A stretch of 64,000 nucleotides of DNA from CAZFOB01 sp964520325 (GCA_964520325.1 CAZFOB010000002.1:124001-188000), one strand, 5' to 3'; counted from the first letter of the stretch, positions 9,692 through 19,332 are shown. Made by a program: numbers and translations. Notes: generated by a model from the sequence alone, not told the origin.

Positions 9692-10395
9692 CGCACGATC
9701 GCGGCGAGCGCAGCAACAGCCGAGAGGGCAAGTACCGCCGGACGAAGCGCGCGCTTATCCACGATCGGGGCCGTGAAGCGAGAGGCGACGTAGCCGATCA
9801 GCACCCCGGGACACATGGCGAGAGAGGCACGTAGCTCCTCGGCTCCGAAGCGTCCGGCGACGGCGAGCGCACCGATCGAGAGGAGCGTGCCGATCATGAA
9901 GATCGCCGAGAGCGTGCCGCGCAGCTCCGAGCCGGCCGAGTCCTGGTACAGCATCGCGACCGGGGGTCCACCGACCGACGACAGCGTCCCCATCACGCCG
10001 GACGTCGCGCCGACCGCGACGAACACCCGTGGCGTGCGACGCAGGCGCCGGCCGGTCATGCTCATGACAACGCCGAGCAGGACGAGGGCCGAGATGGTGA
10101 ACGCCACCGCACGCTCGGGCAGTGCTGCGATCGCGATCGCCGACAGGATCGTTGCGGGGATGCGTCCTGCGAACAGCCACCCGAACCCTCGCCGATCGAT
10201 CGCACTGCGCTCCCGGAACGAGAGCAGGACCGTCAGGACGAACGCAGCAGCCAGCGCCGGGCCGGGCACGAGTCGCGTATCGATGAGCGTGAGGATGGGG
10301 GCTGCGATCACGTTGAGACCGAACCCGATCGATCCCTGAACCGTGGCGCCGACGGCCATCGTGAGCGATGCGATCGCGAGCTCGAATGCGGTCAA
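9679..10395 (-). CDS. TauE/SafE-family sulfite or anion exporter
   Basis: A 238-residue membrane protein with about eight hydrophobic helices arranged as two related halves, as in the TauE/SafE (DUF81) family. The glycine-rich VQGSIGFGLN motif of the first half (about residues 19-28) and its counterpart SSVGGPPVAMLYQ in the second are typical. Members export sulfite, sulfonates or other organic anions; the substrate here cannot be decided. Its 3' end overlaps the 3' end of cyclase 1 by 13 bp on the opposite strand. It shares its strand with the kinase gene, which ends 9 nt upstream of its ATG, so co-transcription is likely. Confidence 0.85.
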   Translation of the reverse strand: MTAFELAIASLTMAVGATVQGSIGFGLNVIAAPILTLIDTRLVPGPALAAAFVLTVLLSFRERSAIDRRGFGWLFAGRIPATILSAIAIAALPERAVAFTISALVLLGVVMSMTGRRLRRTPRVFVAVGATSGVMGTLSSVGGPPVAMLYQDSAGSELRGTLSAIFMIGTLLSIGALAVAGRFGAEELRASLAMCPGVLIGYVASRFTAPIVDKRALRPAVLALSAVAALAAIVRYAV

Positions 10396-10404
10396 GCACG
10401 CAGG

Positions 10405-11829
10405 TTAGTCGTTCTTCTTGTTCCGTCCCCTGCGCCCACCCCGGCGCTCGCCATCGCCATCGCCATCGTCATCCTCGTCCGGCTGCGACGTGACGACCGG
10501 ATCAGGCGTCCGCGCCGGTGCGCTCGCGATCAGATGAACGTTCGTTCCGGGTTCCACGATCTCGTCCGGCGATGGGATCGTGGTGAGCACCCTATCGGGC
10601 TCACCTTTCGTGATCGCGCGGTACGAAACATCGTCCACCTTGAAGCCCTTGAGTCGAAGGGAGGCGGAAGCATCGGCGACCTTCTTCCCAACCACATCGG
10701 GAACCGTGACCAGACCCGGCGCGGGGTTTCGCAGGGTGATGAACGCCACGAGCAACAGGAGGGCAACCAGGACGGCGAGCAGAGCTCGTCCGCGCTTGCC
10801 CTTCGGCATGCGTGCGCGAGATGCACTCGACACTCTGGCCCACCATCCGGCCATCGGCCCGAAGACCGCGGCACGCGCGATGTTCGGCCGGAGCCCGGAG
10901 ATGACCTCGGTCCCCTCGGACGCTGTCACACCGGCTGCAGAAACCGTTCCGACCGCAACGGTTTCATCGCCGGATGACGTGGTGATCGAGGGTGTCGTGG
11001 CAGCGATCGCCGTGGCAAGATCACCGGCGGTCGCATGACGGCGACGCGGGTCCTTGTCCATGCCCCGCTTGATCGCGCGGTCGAGCTCGACGGGAACGTC
11101 GGAACGGAACGACCGCACGCTCGGCACCGGCGCATCGATGTGCTTCTGAGCGATCTCCCAACCGTTGGCACCGGCATACGGGGGCCGGCCGGCGAGCAGC
11201 TCGAAAGCCAGACACGCGGCTGAGTACACGTCGGAGGACGTCGACGGGCGTTCGCCTTTGAGGACTTCCGGTGCCGCGAACGTTGGTGTGGCGGCTACGG
11301 TTGTCGACCCCGTTTCCTCCTCGAGGATCCGAGCGACGCCGAAGTCTCCGACCTTCGGTCCGTGCGATGAAACGAAGATGTTCGCCGGTTTCAGGTCGCC
11401 GTGCACCACGCCGGCCTCGTGTGCCCGATCCACCGCGGCGAGGATGCCGGACATCATCCCAACGGCCTCGCGCACCTCGAGCGGACCGGTCTGCACCAAG
11501 TGCTGCTGCAGATCCGGGCCGTCGACGAGCTCCATCACCACGAACGGCTGCACCGAGCCGTGCGGTCCCTCCGCCTCGCCGTAGTCGTAGACCGAAACGA
11601 TGTTGGGGTGGTTCGTGGCCGCCAGCGCACGGGCTTCGCGCTCGATCCGACGGCGGCGCGCGGAGTCGTCGACCGCGTGGCCCGTGAGGAGCTTGACGGC
11701 CACGTCACGCCCGAGGCGTCGATCGTGAGCGCACCAGACCTCGGCCATGCCCCCGGTGCCCACGAGCGAGATCAGCTCATAGCGGTCCTCGAGCACACGT
11801 CCGTCTGAAACCGCGTCCGTTGGGTCCAT
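10405..11829 (-). CDS. PASTA-domain Ser/Thr protein kinase (PknB type), non-RD catalytic loop
   Basis: A 474-residue membrane kinase. The kinase domain spans about 17-275 with glycine loop GTGGMAEV, Lys46 in VAVKLL, catalytic loop HGDLKPAN (His143, Asp145), DFG at 162-164 and an APE motif. A juxtamembrane linker precedes one transmembrane helix (about 350-366), then a single extracellular PASTA domain (about 372-436) and a charged tail rich in Asp, Gly and Arg. PASTA domains bind peptidoglycan fragments or lipid II, so it should report on cell-wall state; the NlpC/P60 hydrolase upstream fits that. The usual HRD Arg is Gly, making it a non-RD kinase. The ATG at 11829 is taken; a GTG at 11838 is in frame. 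Confidence 0.92.
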   Translation of the reverse strand: MDPTDAVSDGRVLEDRYELISLVGTGGMAEVWCAHDRRLGRDVAVKLLTGHAVDDSARRRRIEREARALAATNHPNIVSVYDYGEAEGPHGSVQPFVVMELVDGPDLQQHLVQTGPLEVREAVGMMSGILAAVDRAHEAGVVHGDLKPANIFVSSHGPKVGDFGVARILEEETGSTTVAATPTFAAPEVLKGERPSTSSDVYSAACLAFELLAGRPPYAGANGWEIAQKHIDAPVPSVRSFRSDVPVELDRAIKRGMDKDPRRRHATAGDLATAIAATTPSITTSSGDETVAVGTVSAAGVTASEGTEVISGLRPNIARAAVFGPMAGWWARVSSASRARMPKGKRGRALLAVLVALLLLVAFITLRNPAPGLVTVPDVVGKKVADASASLRLKGFKVDDVSYRAITKGEPDRVLTTIPSPDEIVEPGTNVHLIASAPARTPDPVVTSQPDEDDDGDGDGERRGGRRGRNKKND

Positions 11830-11831
11830 CT

Positions 11832-11845
11832 GCCTCACGTGAGGC
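11832..11845. promoter_or_regulatory. 14 bp perfect palindrome upstream of the PASTA kinase
   Basis: GCCTCACGTGAGGC is self-complementary over its full length and sits 2 bp upstream of the kinase ATG, in the 53 bp gap after the NlpC/P60 gene. A weaker GTACCC/GGGTAC inverted repeat lies just upstream of it. Position and symmetry suit a repressor site or a start-masking hairpin, but no partner can be named. Confidence 0.4.
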
Positions 11846-11882
11846 CGTACCCAGGCGGGTCGGGTACTACGCCTGCTCCCTT

Positions 11883-12878
11883 CTAGGGACGCGCGGCCAT
11901 CGTGTAACCCGAGACCGGACCCTCGCGGACGGTCTCGCCGCTGCGCGGGGCCGCGATCACGACGCCGCCGCCTCTGTAGATCCCGACGTGATGGATGGGG
12001 TTGCCGCGGAAGACGAGGTCGCCCGGAGCGAGCTGCGACATCGGCACCTTCTGCAACGACGCGTACTGGGCGCGTGAGGAGTGAGGAAGCGAGACGCCGC
12101 CTCGAGCCCACGCCCACATCGTGAGGCCAGAGCAGTCGAACGAGTTCGGACCGGCACCGCCCCACCGGTACGGCTTGCCCATCTGACTCGCGGCCGCGCT
12201 CACCGCAGTCATCGCTGAGGACCGCACCTTGCCGACGAACGAGATGTTCTCAGCGGCAAAGGCTGCCGCTTCGCCAAGGCTGGCCCGGCGAGCTGCTTCG
12301 CGTGCGCTCGAGTTGGTGCGGGCGAGAAGCGCTCGTGAACGCGCGAGGGCCGACGCCGCGTCGCGCTGACGCGCCGCGATCGCGAGCTCGTCCTTCCGGG
12401 CGGCATCACGCAGGCCGCCGAACCGGGCCGCCGCGGACTCAGACTCGGCGCGGGCCTTGCGGATCTTGAGGATGAGGTCGTCGGCGGAGAGCGCGACGTG
12501 GCCGCCGAGCCTGCGTCCGCGTTCCAGCTCACTGAAGCTGCGGGCCTGGAAGAAGGCGTCCATGCCGCCCGCCGGGTGCATGTACAGATCGCGAACCGCC
12601 ACTCCGAGCTTCTTGCGTTCGGCCGCTAGACGTGACTTGGAGCGCAAGAGGTTGCCCTGCGCCTGCGCGAGCTTCGAATCGAGTGCCGCACGCCGAATGC
12701 GAGCCTCGTTGTACTCCTCCGTGACGACCTGGAGCCGATCGCCGGCTTGCTCGAGCTGCGCCTCGATGTCGCCACGCTGAGCGACGGCAGGGGCTGCGCC
12801 GGCCGAGGAGACAGCCGCGGCGAGCACGCAAGCACAGGCGAACAGACGTTTGGATCTGGACATCGGGGAGGTCCCCAT
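11883..12878 (-). CDS. Secreted NlpC/P60 (C40) peptidoglycan endopeptidase with coiled-coil
   Basis: A 331-residue protein from the ATG at 12878; an internal ATG at 12863 (MSRSKRLF) would also give a good Sec signal peptide, and no strong ribosome site separates them. After the signal peptide (cleavage near APAVAQ) comes about 190 residues of charged coiled-coil. The C-terminal NlpC/P60 domain has nucleophile Cys in FDCSGLTMWAW and the catalytic His in IHHVGIYRG. Such enzymes cut D-Glu-mDAP bonds in stem peptides and, in actinobacteria, act in daughter-cell separation. It lies just upstream of the PASTA kinase on the same strand, so a regulatory link is plausible. Confidence 0.9.
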   Translation of the reverse strand: MGTSPMSRSKRLFACACVLAAAVSSAGAAPAVAQRGDIEAQLEQAGDRLQVVTEEYNEARIRRAALDSKLAQAQGNLLRSKSRLAAERKKLGVAVRDLYMHPAGGMDAFFQARSFSELERGRRLGGHVALSADDLILKIRKARAESESAAARFGGLRDAARKDELAIAARQRDAASALARSRALLARTNSSAREAARRASLGEAAAFAAENISFVGKVRSSAMTAVSAAASQMGKPYRWGGAGPNSFDCSGLTMWAWARGGVSLPHSSRAQYASLQKVPMSQLAPGDLVFRGNPIHHVGIYRGGGVVIAAPRSGETVREGPVSGYTMAARP

Positions 12879-12946
12879 CAAAGCGAAGAAGGGCCGATGG
12901 CGCAAATCGGGCGCCCGGCACATGTCCGGCCTGGCATCATCAGCCC

Positions 12947-13987
12947 ATGCGGGCGGTAGTCCTCGATGGCGAACGTGCGGTCTCGGTCGCCGACGTTGCG
13001 GATCCGACCTTGCCGGGCCCCGACGGCGCGATCCTGAAGGTCGAACGCACCGCCATCTGTGGCTCCGACCTTCACCTCTATCACGCACAGGCGGGATTCG
13101 CCGGCACTCGGCTCGGTCATGAGTTCATCGGATCCGTCGACGCCGTCGGTCCGGACGTCCGCACGCTCAAGGTCGGCGACCGCGTCCTCGTCTCCGGCGT
13201 CATCGGGTGCGGAGCTTGCGTGGCTTGCCGCGCCCGCGACCCGGTGGTCTGCCGCACCGGCAATCTCGTGTTCGGCACGAGAGCCGATCTTCCGGGCGGC
13301 CAGGCCGAAGGTGTTGCTGTGCCGGCGGCGGATGCCTTCTGCCTTCCGATCCCGGAGGCGATCACCGACGAGCAGGCCGTGCTGCTCACCGACATCCTCC
13401 CGACCGGTTACCTCGGTGCGCAGCGCGCGGACATCAGGCCCGGGTCGACGGTCGCCGTGATCGGACTCGGCCCCGTCGGCTTGCTCGCGCTGCGTTGCGC
13501 GCAGCTCTTCGGTCCCGGGCGCGTCATCGCGGTCGACACGGTCCCGGAACGACGAGCGCACGCAGAGGCGCTGGGGGCCGAGACGATCGATCCGTCGGAC
13601 GGCGGAACGACCGCGCAGATCTTCGCGGCTACCGACGGGTGGGGCGCGGACTCGGTCATCGAAGCTGTGGGGGCCGACCAGACGATCGTGGACGCCGTGA
13701 TGTCCGCCGCGCCGGGCGCGACGGTGTCGATCATCGGAGCGAACTTCAGCGCGGCGCTCCCCTTCCCGATGATCTTCGCATTCCTCCGGCGTCTCACGAT
13801 CCGCGTGACGCTCGCCTCGATCCCGACGACGTGGGAGACACTTGTGCCTCTCGTTGCGTCCGGGAAGCTCCGAACCGACGGCGTTTTCACACATCGCCTC
13901 GGACTCTCGGAGGCTGCTGAGGCATACCGCCTGTTCGACGCCTGCGAGAACGGCACGATGAAGGTTCTGCTGGATCCATCACGTTGA
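12947..13987 (+). CDS. Zinc-dependent medium-chain alcohol dehydrogenase
   Basis: A 346-residue MDR-family enzyme. Catalytic zinc ligands are seen in ICGSDLH and GHEFIG. Four Cys in the GCGACVACRARDPVVC stretch form the structural zinc site, and GLGPVGLLAL is the Rossmann dinucleotide-binding loop. It should interconvert an alcohol or polyol and its carbonyl with NAD(P). The stop codon overlaps the TTG start of the HTTM gene (13984-13987), so the two are translationally coupled. The divergent NlpC/P60 gene starts only 68 bp away, so both promoters lie in a very short region. A CATCAT hexamer lies 6 nt upstream of the ATG and may be a -10 box for leaderless transcription. Confidence 0.92.
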   Translation: MRAVVLDGERAVSVADVADPTLPGPDGAILKVERTAICGSDLHLYHAQAGFAGTRLGHEFIGSVDAVGPDVRTLKVGDRVLVSGVIGCGACVACRARDPVVCRTGNLVFGTRADLPGGQAEGVAVPAADAFCLPIPEAITDEQAVLLTDILPTGYLGAQRADIRPGSTVAVIGLGPVGLLALRCAQLFGPGRVIAVDTVPERRAHAEALGAETIDPSDGGTTAQIFAATDGWGADSVIEAVGADQTIVDAVMSAAPGATVSIIGANFSAALPFPMIFAFLRRLTIRVTLASIPTTWETLVPLVASGKLRTDGVFTHRLGLSEAAEAYRLFDACENGTMKVLLDPSR

Positions 13988-15549
13988 AGCTCCAGGGGCG
14001 GCTGAGCCCTGGATTCAGGGGCCTCTCTGACCCCATCGACGGCGCCAGCCTCGCCGTCTTCCGGATCGGCTACGGATCGATCATCGTGTGGGAAGTCTGG
14101 CGGGCGTTCGACTCCAACCTCATCCGTGCCGACTACGACCTCCCGAAGTTCATGTTCCATTGGTGGCTCTTCCAGTGGGTCAGGCCGCTGCCCGGTGTAT
14201 GGATCTACATCGCGTTCGTCGCCCTCGGGATCGCAGCGGCGTTGCTCGCGCTCGGCCTCTTCTCGAGGATCGCGGCTGCGTTCACGGCTCTCGGCATCGC
14301 GTACTGGTTCCTGATGGAGAAGGCGGCCTACCTCAACCACCGCTACCTCGCAATCGTGCTCGGCGCCCTGTTGGTCGTGGTCCCGGCGGACGCCGTGTGG
14401 TCGGCCTCTTGGCAACGGCGGGCGCGCCGCCGTGCTCGCCGTTCGCAAGGAGCCAGTCGCGTGACGACGGTGCACCGCGGCACCGTGCCCGGATGGTGCC
14501 TGGCCCTGCTGCGCTTCCAGGTCGGTGTCCCGTACTTCTTCGGCGGCATCGCCAAGCTCAACTACGACTGGCTGATCCGTGCCGAGCCGCTCCGCGCCTC
14601 GCTCGCAGCCCACGGTGATTTCCCGCTCCTCGGCCGCTTCTTCGACAACGCACTCCTGACCCACACCCTCGCACTCGGCTCGGTCGGGCTCGACCTGTTC
14701 GTCCCGTTCCTCATGCTCTACCGGCGCACGCGAGTGGCGGCGTTCGGCTTCGCGCTCGCGTTCCACTTCATCAACTCACGCATCTACGAGATCGGGATCT
14801 TTCCGTGGTTGATGATCGTCGGCTCGACGCTCTTCTTCGAGCCCGACTGGCCGCGGCGGATGCAACGCAGCCTGCGCACCGGGGGCCGGGCTCGTGCGGC
14901 AACGATCACGGGCTTCATCGTCGGCTTCGCACTTGGCGCATTCCTCCCCGAGGAGGTCTCGATCGTGCGCGGGCTCGTCGGAGCGCTCGGTGTCGGTGTG
15001 TTCGCGTTCCACGCGTTCGTTCAGAAGCCGCCTCCCGATACGCCTCAGAAACAGCCGGCGGTGCTCCGGCGCCGCGTCGGCGCTGCTCTCGCCGCATGGA
15101 CTCTGATCCAGATCGCGCTCCCGCTCACACACTTCGCCATCCCGGGCAACGCCTATTGGACAGAGGAGCGAAACCGGTTCTCATGGCACATGCTCGTCCG
15201 GGTCAAGCACGAGCGGGTCCGTTTCCTCGTCACCGATCCGGCGTCTGATCGCACGTGGGTCGAGGATCTCAACAGACACCTGACCCGCTACCAGATCTCC
15301 AAGCTCGAGGTGCCGGACCTCGTCCTCGAGTTCGCGCATCACCTCGACGCCTTCTACAAGGATCGCGGCCTCAAAGATGTCGAGGTGCGAGTCGATTCTG
15401 TCGTCTCACTCAACGGGCGCCGCCCGCAGCGCGCGATCGACCCGGACATCGATCTCACCGAGGTTGCCCGTCCGTACGTCCCGCCGGCCGACTGGATCAG
15501 GCCACTGAGGCCGTTTCGAAGCACGCCCGAGAAACGCGCCCGCCGTTAG
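13984..15549 (+). CDS. HTTM-domain membrane protein, vitamin-K-dependent gamma-carboxylase-like
   Basis: A 521-residue membrane protein with several helices over residues 20-370 and a soluble C-terminal domain. The order of motifs matches bacterial homologues of vitamin-K-dependent gamma-carboxylase: an early FRIGYGSIIVWEVWR helix, LNHRYLAIVL, FQVGVPYFFGGIAKLN, FHFINSRIYEIGIFPWLM, and the late RFSWHMLVR segment. Some bacterial relatives have epoxidase or carboxylase activity, but most are uncharacterised, so the reaction is unproven here. The TTG start overlaps the dehydrogenase stop. The stop codon lies within a 13 bp tandem repeat. The dehydrogenase partner could recycle a quinone-like or alcohol substrate; that is inference. 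Confidence 0.82.
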   Translation: MKLQGRLSPGFRGLSDPIDGASLAVFRIGYGSIIVWEVWRAFDSNLIRADYDLPKFMFHWWLFQWVRPLPGVWIYIAFVALGIAAALLALGLFSRIAAAFTALGIAYWFLMEKAAYLNHRYLAIVLGALLVVVPADAVWSASWQRRARRRARRSQGASRVTTVHRGTVPGWCLALLRFQVGVPYFFGGIAKLNYDWLIRAEPLRASLAAHGDFPLLGRFFDNALLTHTLALGSVGLDLFVPFLMLYRRTRVAAFGFALAFHFINSRIYEIGIFPWLMIVGSTLFFEPDWPRRMQRSLRTGGRARAATITGFIVGFALGAFLPEEVSIVRGLVGALGVGVFAFHAFVQKPPPDTPQKQPAVLRRRVGAALAAWTLIQIALPLTHFAIPGNAYWTEERNRFSWHMLVRVKHERVRFLVTDPASDRTWVEDLNRHLTRYQISKLEVPDLVLEFAHHLDAFYKDRGLKDVEVRVDSVVSLNGRRPQRAIDPDIDLTEVARPYVPPADWIRPLRPFRSTPEKRARR

Positions 15550-15574
15550 CGCCCGCCGTTAGCGCCCGCCGTTA
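15536..15574. repeat. Three perfect tandem copies of a 13 bp unit
   Basis: GCGCCCGCCGTTA is repeated at 15536-15548, 15549-15561 and 15562-15574. The first copy supplies the last codons and stop of the HTTM gene. The other two fill most of the gap to the convergent M23-like gene. Each copy carries a TTA that, with the following G, makes a TAG in the plus direction. The unit looks like replication-slippage expansion. Confidence 0.9.
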
Positions 15575-15583
15575 GCGATGACG

Positions 15584-16303
15584 TCAGCACCCGCTTCCCG
15601 GCGAGGGGCGATTGGGGATCGACGGATCGACAACTTCGATGTGGACGTGCGGCCACCGGGGCCGCGCGCTCGTTTCGTCGACCTGCGATTCGAACGGCAG
15701 CTTGGTCGCGCGCGGCGCAAGTACGGTCTCCCCAGCGCTCACGCGCGCGCCGGTCTTCACCTGAACACCGTCGATGTGCAGGATCTTGACTTCCCACTCA
15801 GGACGAGCGTCCGGGGAGATCACGACATAGTCGTCGGAGTGCTTGCAGTACAGGACGTATGTCCCGGCGCGCTTCACGACGCCGCTCACCGGTGCCCTGA
15901 CCTCACCGCTCGGATCCATGACGACATCCGCCGCTGTACGCGATCCGGTCAAGCGTTCGCGACTCTCCAGAGTGGCCGGCGCAACGGACGTGGCTAGCGG
16001 CTGCATCTGTTGCGCACCTTCGTGGTTGGACTGATGGAACGCCACTCGCTCGACGCGAGCGCCGGGGTGCCTGAGCGTCACGCCGCCGACCTCTGCCATC
16101 GGCGTATAAGCCTGCTCATCGACCACTCTGCGCGGCGGAGCCGTTGTCGTCGCCTCCGGTGAACGCGCACTACTAGCCGGAGTCCGCGAAGCCTGAGATG
16201 CGGGATCGATCACGGCTTGCGCGCCACCACCCGTCCCGCATGACGAAACGGCATAGGCGATGGCGAGCACGAACGCCGTTCGGACGAACCTTGCATGAGG
16301 CAT
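15584..16303 (-). CDS. Lipoprotein with M23-like (LytM) peptidase fold
   Basis: A 239-residue protein with a lipoprotein signal: hydrophobic core FVLAIAYAV followed by a VSSC lipobox near residue 21, so it should be anchored to the outer face of the membrane. A low-complexity Ser/Thr/Pro/Ala linker follows to about residue 60. The C-terminal 120 residues resemble a LytM domain: the VRAPVSGVV start, a turn-rich beta sheet, and the WPHVHIEV motif equivalent to the HLHFEV zinc-binding end of M23 enzymes. The first zinc ligands (the usual HxxxxD) are not clear, so it may be a non-catalytic peptidoglycan-binding relative. It is convergent with the HTTM gene and divergent from cyclase 2, 76 bp away. 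Confidence 0.7.
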   Translation of the reverse strand: MPHARFVRTAFVLAIAYAVSSCGTGGGAQAVIDPASQASRTPASSARSPEATTTAPPRRVVDEQAYTPMAEVGGVTLRHPGARVERVAFHQSNHEGAQQMQPLATSVAPATLESRERLTGSRTAADVVMDPSGEVRAPVSGVVKRAGTYVLYCKHSDDYVVISPDARPEWEVKILHIDGVQVKTGARVSAGETVLAPRATKLPFESQVDETSARPRWPHVHIEVVDPSIPNRPSPGSGC

Positions 16304-16379
16304 CGGCGCACCTTAACTCGGGATCAAGCAACCTGGACGGACGCAACTCCTCATCAGGCGGTCAAGGCATCATGTGCGG

Positions 16380-19230
16380 ATGAGTGCGACGCGGACCTTC
16401 TGCTTCACCGACATCGAAAGCTCGACGCGCCTGCTAACGCGGCTCGGCAACGATGTCTACGAGTCGGTGCAGGACATCCAGCGCGCAGTTCTGCGCGAGG
16501 CATGGTCCACCCACGGCGGGACGGAGGTCCGCTCGGAGGGCGACGGGAGCTTCGTCGTCTTCGACGCGCCCGAGTGCGCGATCGCCGCGTGTCTGCAGGC
16601 CCAGCTCATGCTGAAGGAAGCCGAGTGGCCGGCGAACGTCGAGGTCCGCGTGCGCATGGGGATGCACACCCGCGAAGCGAACCCCACGGCGGACGGCGAC
16701 TTCGTCGGCCTGGCCGTCCACCACGCCGCTCGCGTCGGCAGTGCTGCCAACGGCGGCCAGGTGCTGGTGACGGAAACGACGGCCGCAGCCGCAGCCGCAG
16801 CCGCGCTCCCGGACTTCAGCGCCCTCACCGACCTCGGTTCGTTCCGTCTCCGCGACGTCGAGGAGCCGTTGCGGCTGTACGCGGTCGAGCACCCCGACCT
16901 GGCGCGCGATCCGCGTCCGCCACGGGCGCCATCGAGCGCGGTGCACAACCTCCCCATCGTCCGGACGGCATTCATCGGACGGGGCGACGAGCTGCGCGAG
17001 GTGACCAAGCTCATCGCCGGACAGCCGATGGTGACGATCCTCGGGACGGGTGGTGTTGGCAAGACGCGGCTGGCGCTCGAAGCAGCGTCCGCATCGATCG
17101 GCGTGTTCGCAGACGGTGCGTGGCTCGTCGAGCTCGCGGCGGTGGACGATCCCGCGCTCGTCGCTCCGCGTGTCGCGTCGGCGCTCGGGCTCGAGGACGA
17201 TCCGTCCAGGCCGTCCATCGACGTGATCGTCGATCACCTGCGCGATCGGCATCTGCTGCTCGTTCTCGACAACTGCGAGCACCTCCTCGATCCGGTGGCC
17301 GAGCTCGTGGAAGCCGCGCTTCGTTCCTCGGAGGGCTCAACCGTTCTGGCAACAAGCCGCGAGCCGCTGCGGATCCGCGGCGAAACGACGTGGCGGCTGC
17401 CGCCTTTCAGCGAGTCGGAAGCTGCCGAGCTCTTCACGGACCGGGCTCGGATCGCCGATGGCTCGTTCGTGTTGGACGGATCGACCGCAGGCACCGTCGC
17501 GCATATCTGCAACCGCCTTGACGGGATCGCGCTCGCGCTCGAGCTCGCGGCGTCGCGCCTGCGATCGATGTCACTGACCGAGCTGGCGTCGTCGCTCGAC
17601 AACCGATTCACAACGCTGGTCGGCGGCTACCGCACCGACCTGCCACGTCAGAAGACCCTGCGCGCCGCGATCGACTGGAGTTACGAGCTGCTCAACGCCG
17701 AGGAGCAGACGCTCTTCGCGTCGCTGAGTGTGTTCCGCGGCGGCGCGACGCTCGACGCCATCAGTGCGGTGTGCGGCAGCGTCGTCGCGCAGCTCGGGGT
17801 CCTCGTCGAGCGCTCCCTCGTCGACCCGGCCGACGAGCGGTACACCATGCTCGAGACGATCCACGCATACGCGTCGGAGCGGCTGGACGAAAGCGGGCGC
17901 GCCGGCGACGTCCGCGAGGCGCATCGCGACCACTTCAGCCAGCCGACGTCGATCGACCGCCTCTACGCAGAGCAGGACAACATCCGCGCGGCGCTTTCGT
18001 TCCGGACGGACGAGAAGATGCTCGTTCTGGCGTCGGCAGCGTCACCGATCTGGCACCGCTACGGGCCGTACCGCGAAGGCTACCGGTGGCTGACCGAGGC
18101 GCTCCACGCGAATCCTGAACCGAGTGAGGCGCGCGCCGACGCGCTCGGCGCTCTCATCACACTGCTGCCGAGCATGGGTCTGTTCGATGAGTGTGCTGCG
18201 GCGTTCGTCGAGATCCTCGGATGGCACCGCAGCACGAACAACGACGCGGCAGTGGCGTCTGCATTGTACGGACGCGCGGAGCTCGCTCTCACACGAGGCG
18301 ACCTCGCCGGAGCGAAGATGGACCTCGATGCGGCGCTCTCCCACCACGTGGACGATGGCGGTGAACACGAGGGACGCTGCAACTTCGCGCTCGCACACAT
18401 CGCGCTTGTCGAGCTGCGACTGAACGACGCGAGGGCCCTCGCGTCGTCCGCGGTCGCCGGGTTCCGAAACGTGAAAGGGGTCAACCTAGAGGCAGCGGCC
18501 GTGATGATGCTTGGGCGTGTCGAACAGGCGGCCTTCAGGTTCGAGGACGCGGAGCGCCACTTCGAGGAAGCGCTGCCCCTGCACCGCCGCATCGGCGATC
18601 GCAGCAACATCGCCTACACCGGGGTGGCATTTCGGTTCGCTCCAGATCGCGATGGGCGAACTGTCCCGTGGGATCGCGACTCTCCGCGAGTCGTTCGAAC
18701 TCTCCGAAGAGATCGGCGACATGAACGCACCGGTCGTGCTCGCCTCCCTCGGGAACGCGCTGTTCCTCAGCGGCAAGCACGACGAAGGACGTCGCACGCT
18801 CGAGGACGCCATCGCGCGCATGGAGTCGCTGCGCCATCCCTACGGGATCCCCTACGGCTACGGCTACCGCGCGGACATCGCCCTGATCGACGGCGAACTC
18901 GACCTCGCATCAGCCGACGCATCGCGCGCCGCAGAAGGGTTCTTCGCGATCGAGGATGCGGGCGGACTGTGCGGCGCGCTGCTACGGGCTGCCGCGGCCA
19001 ACACCCGGCGCGGGAACCACGACCGCGCGGCGCGACTGTACGGCTTCGTCGAGGCAACGACCGGGAACCCGTTGTCCCTCGAGCAAGTCGCGGGACAGCC
19101 TCTCGAGCCGACGGTCGGCATCACGCGCGACGCGCTCGGCCCCGACTCGTACGAAACGGCACGCGCCGAGGGGTCTACCTTGACGCTCGCTCTAGCGGTC
19201 GCGCTCGCTTCGCGGTCCGCAAACCCCTGA
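16380..19230 (+). CDS. Class III cyclase-STAND ATPase-TPR protein with one-base frameshift (cyclase 2)
   Basis: Starts at ATG 16380 (an in-frame GTG at 16374 is less likely). The cyclase domain covers residues 1-165 with metal Asp11 (TDIESST) and Asp55 (RSEGDG). The adenine-selecting Lys is Arg51 and the transition-state Asn is His114 (VHHAARV), so activity or specificity may differ. A STAND NTPase follows with GTGGVGKT and LLVLDNCEHLLD, then helical repeats. At 18630-18632 an extra T shifts the frame: the reading to 18632 fits the family, and the continuation GSLQIAMGELSRG and GYRADIALIDGEL is in the +1 frame, ending at 19230. Without correction the protein ends at 19238 with about 200 nonsense Arg-rich residues. 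No LuxR helix-turn-helix is present. Either real decay or a sequence error. Confidence 0.85.
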
Positions 19231-19332
19231 CATGCTGATCCGTCCGGTGGACCTAATCGGGCTGTATTCGATCCAAGCATTCAGTCAACTTCTGAAACAC
19301 ATCCGACGAAGACAACGCTGGTCCAGCGCAGG

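Noticed and set aside
12878..14766. Long antisense frames over the dehydrogenase and HTTM genes
   Set aside because: Arg/Asp/Glu-rich shadow translations typical of the opposite strand of high-GC genes.
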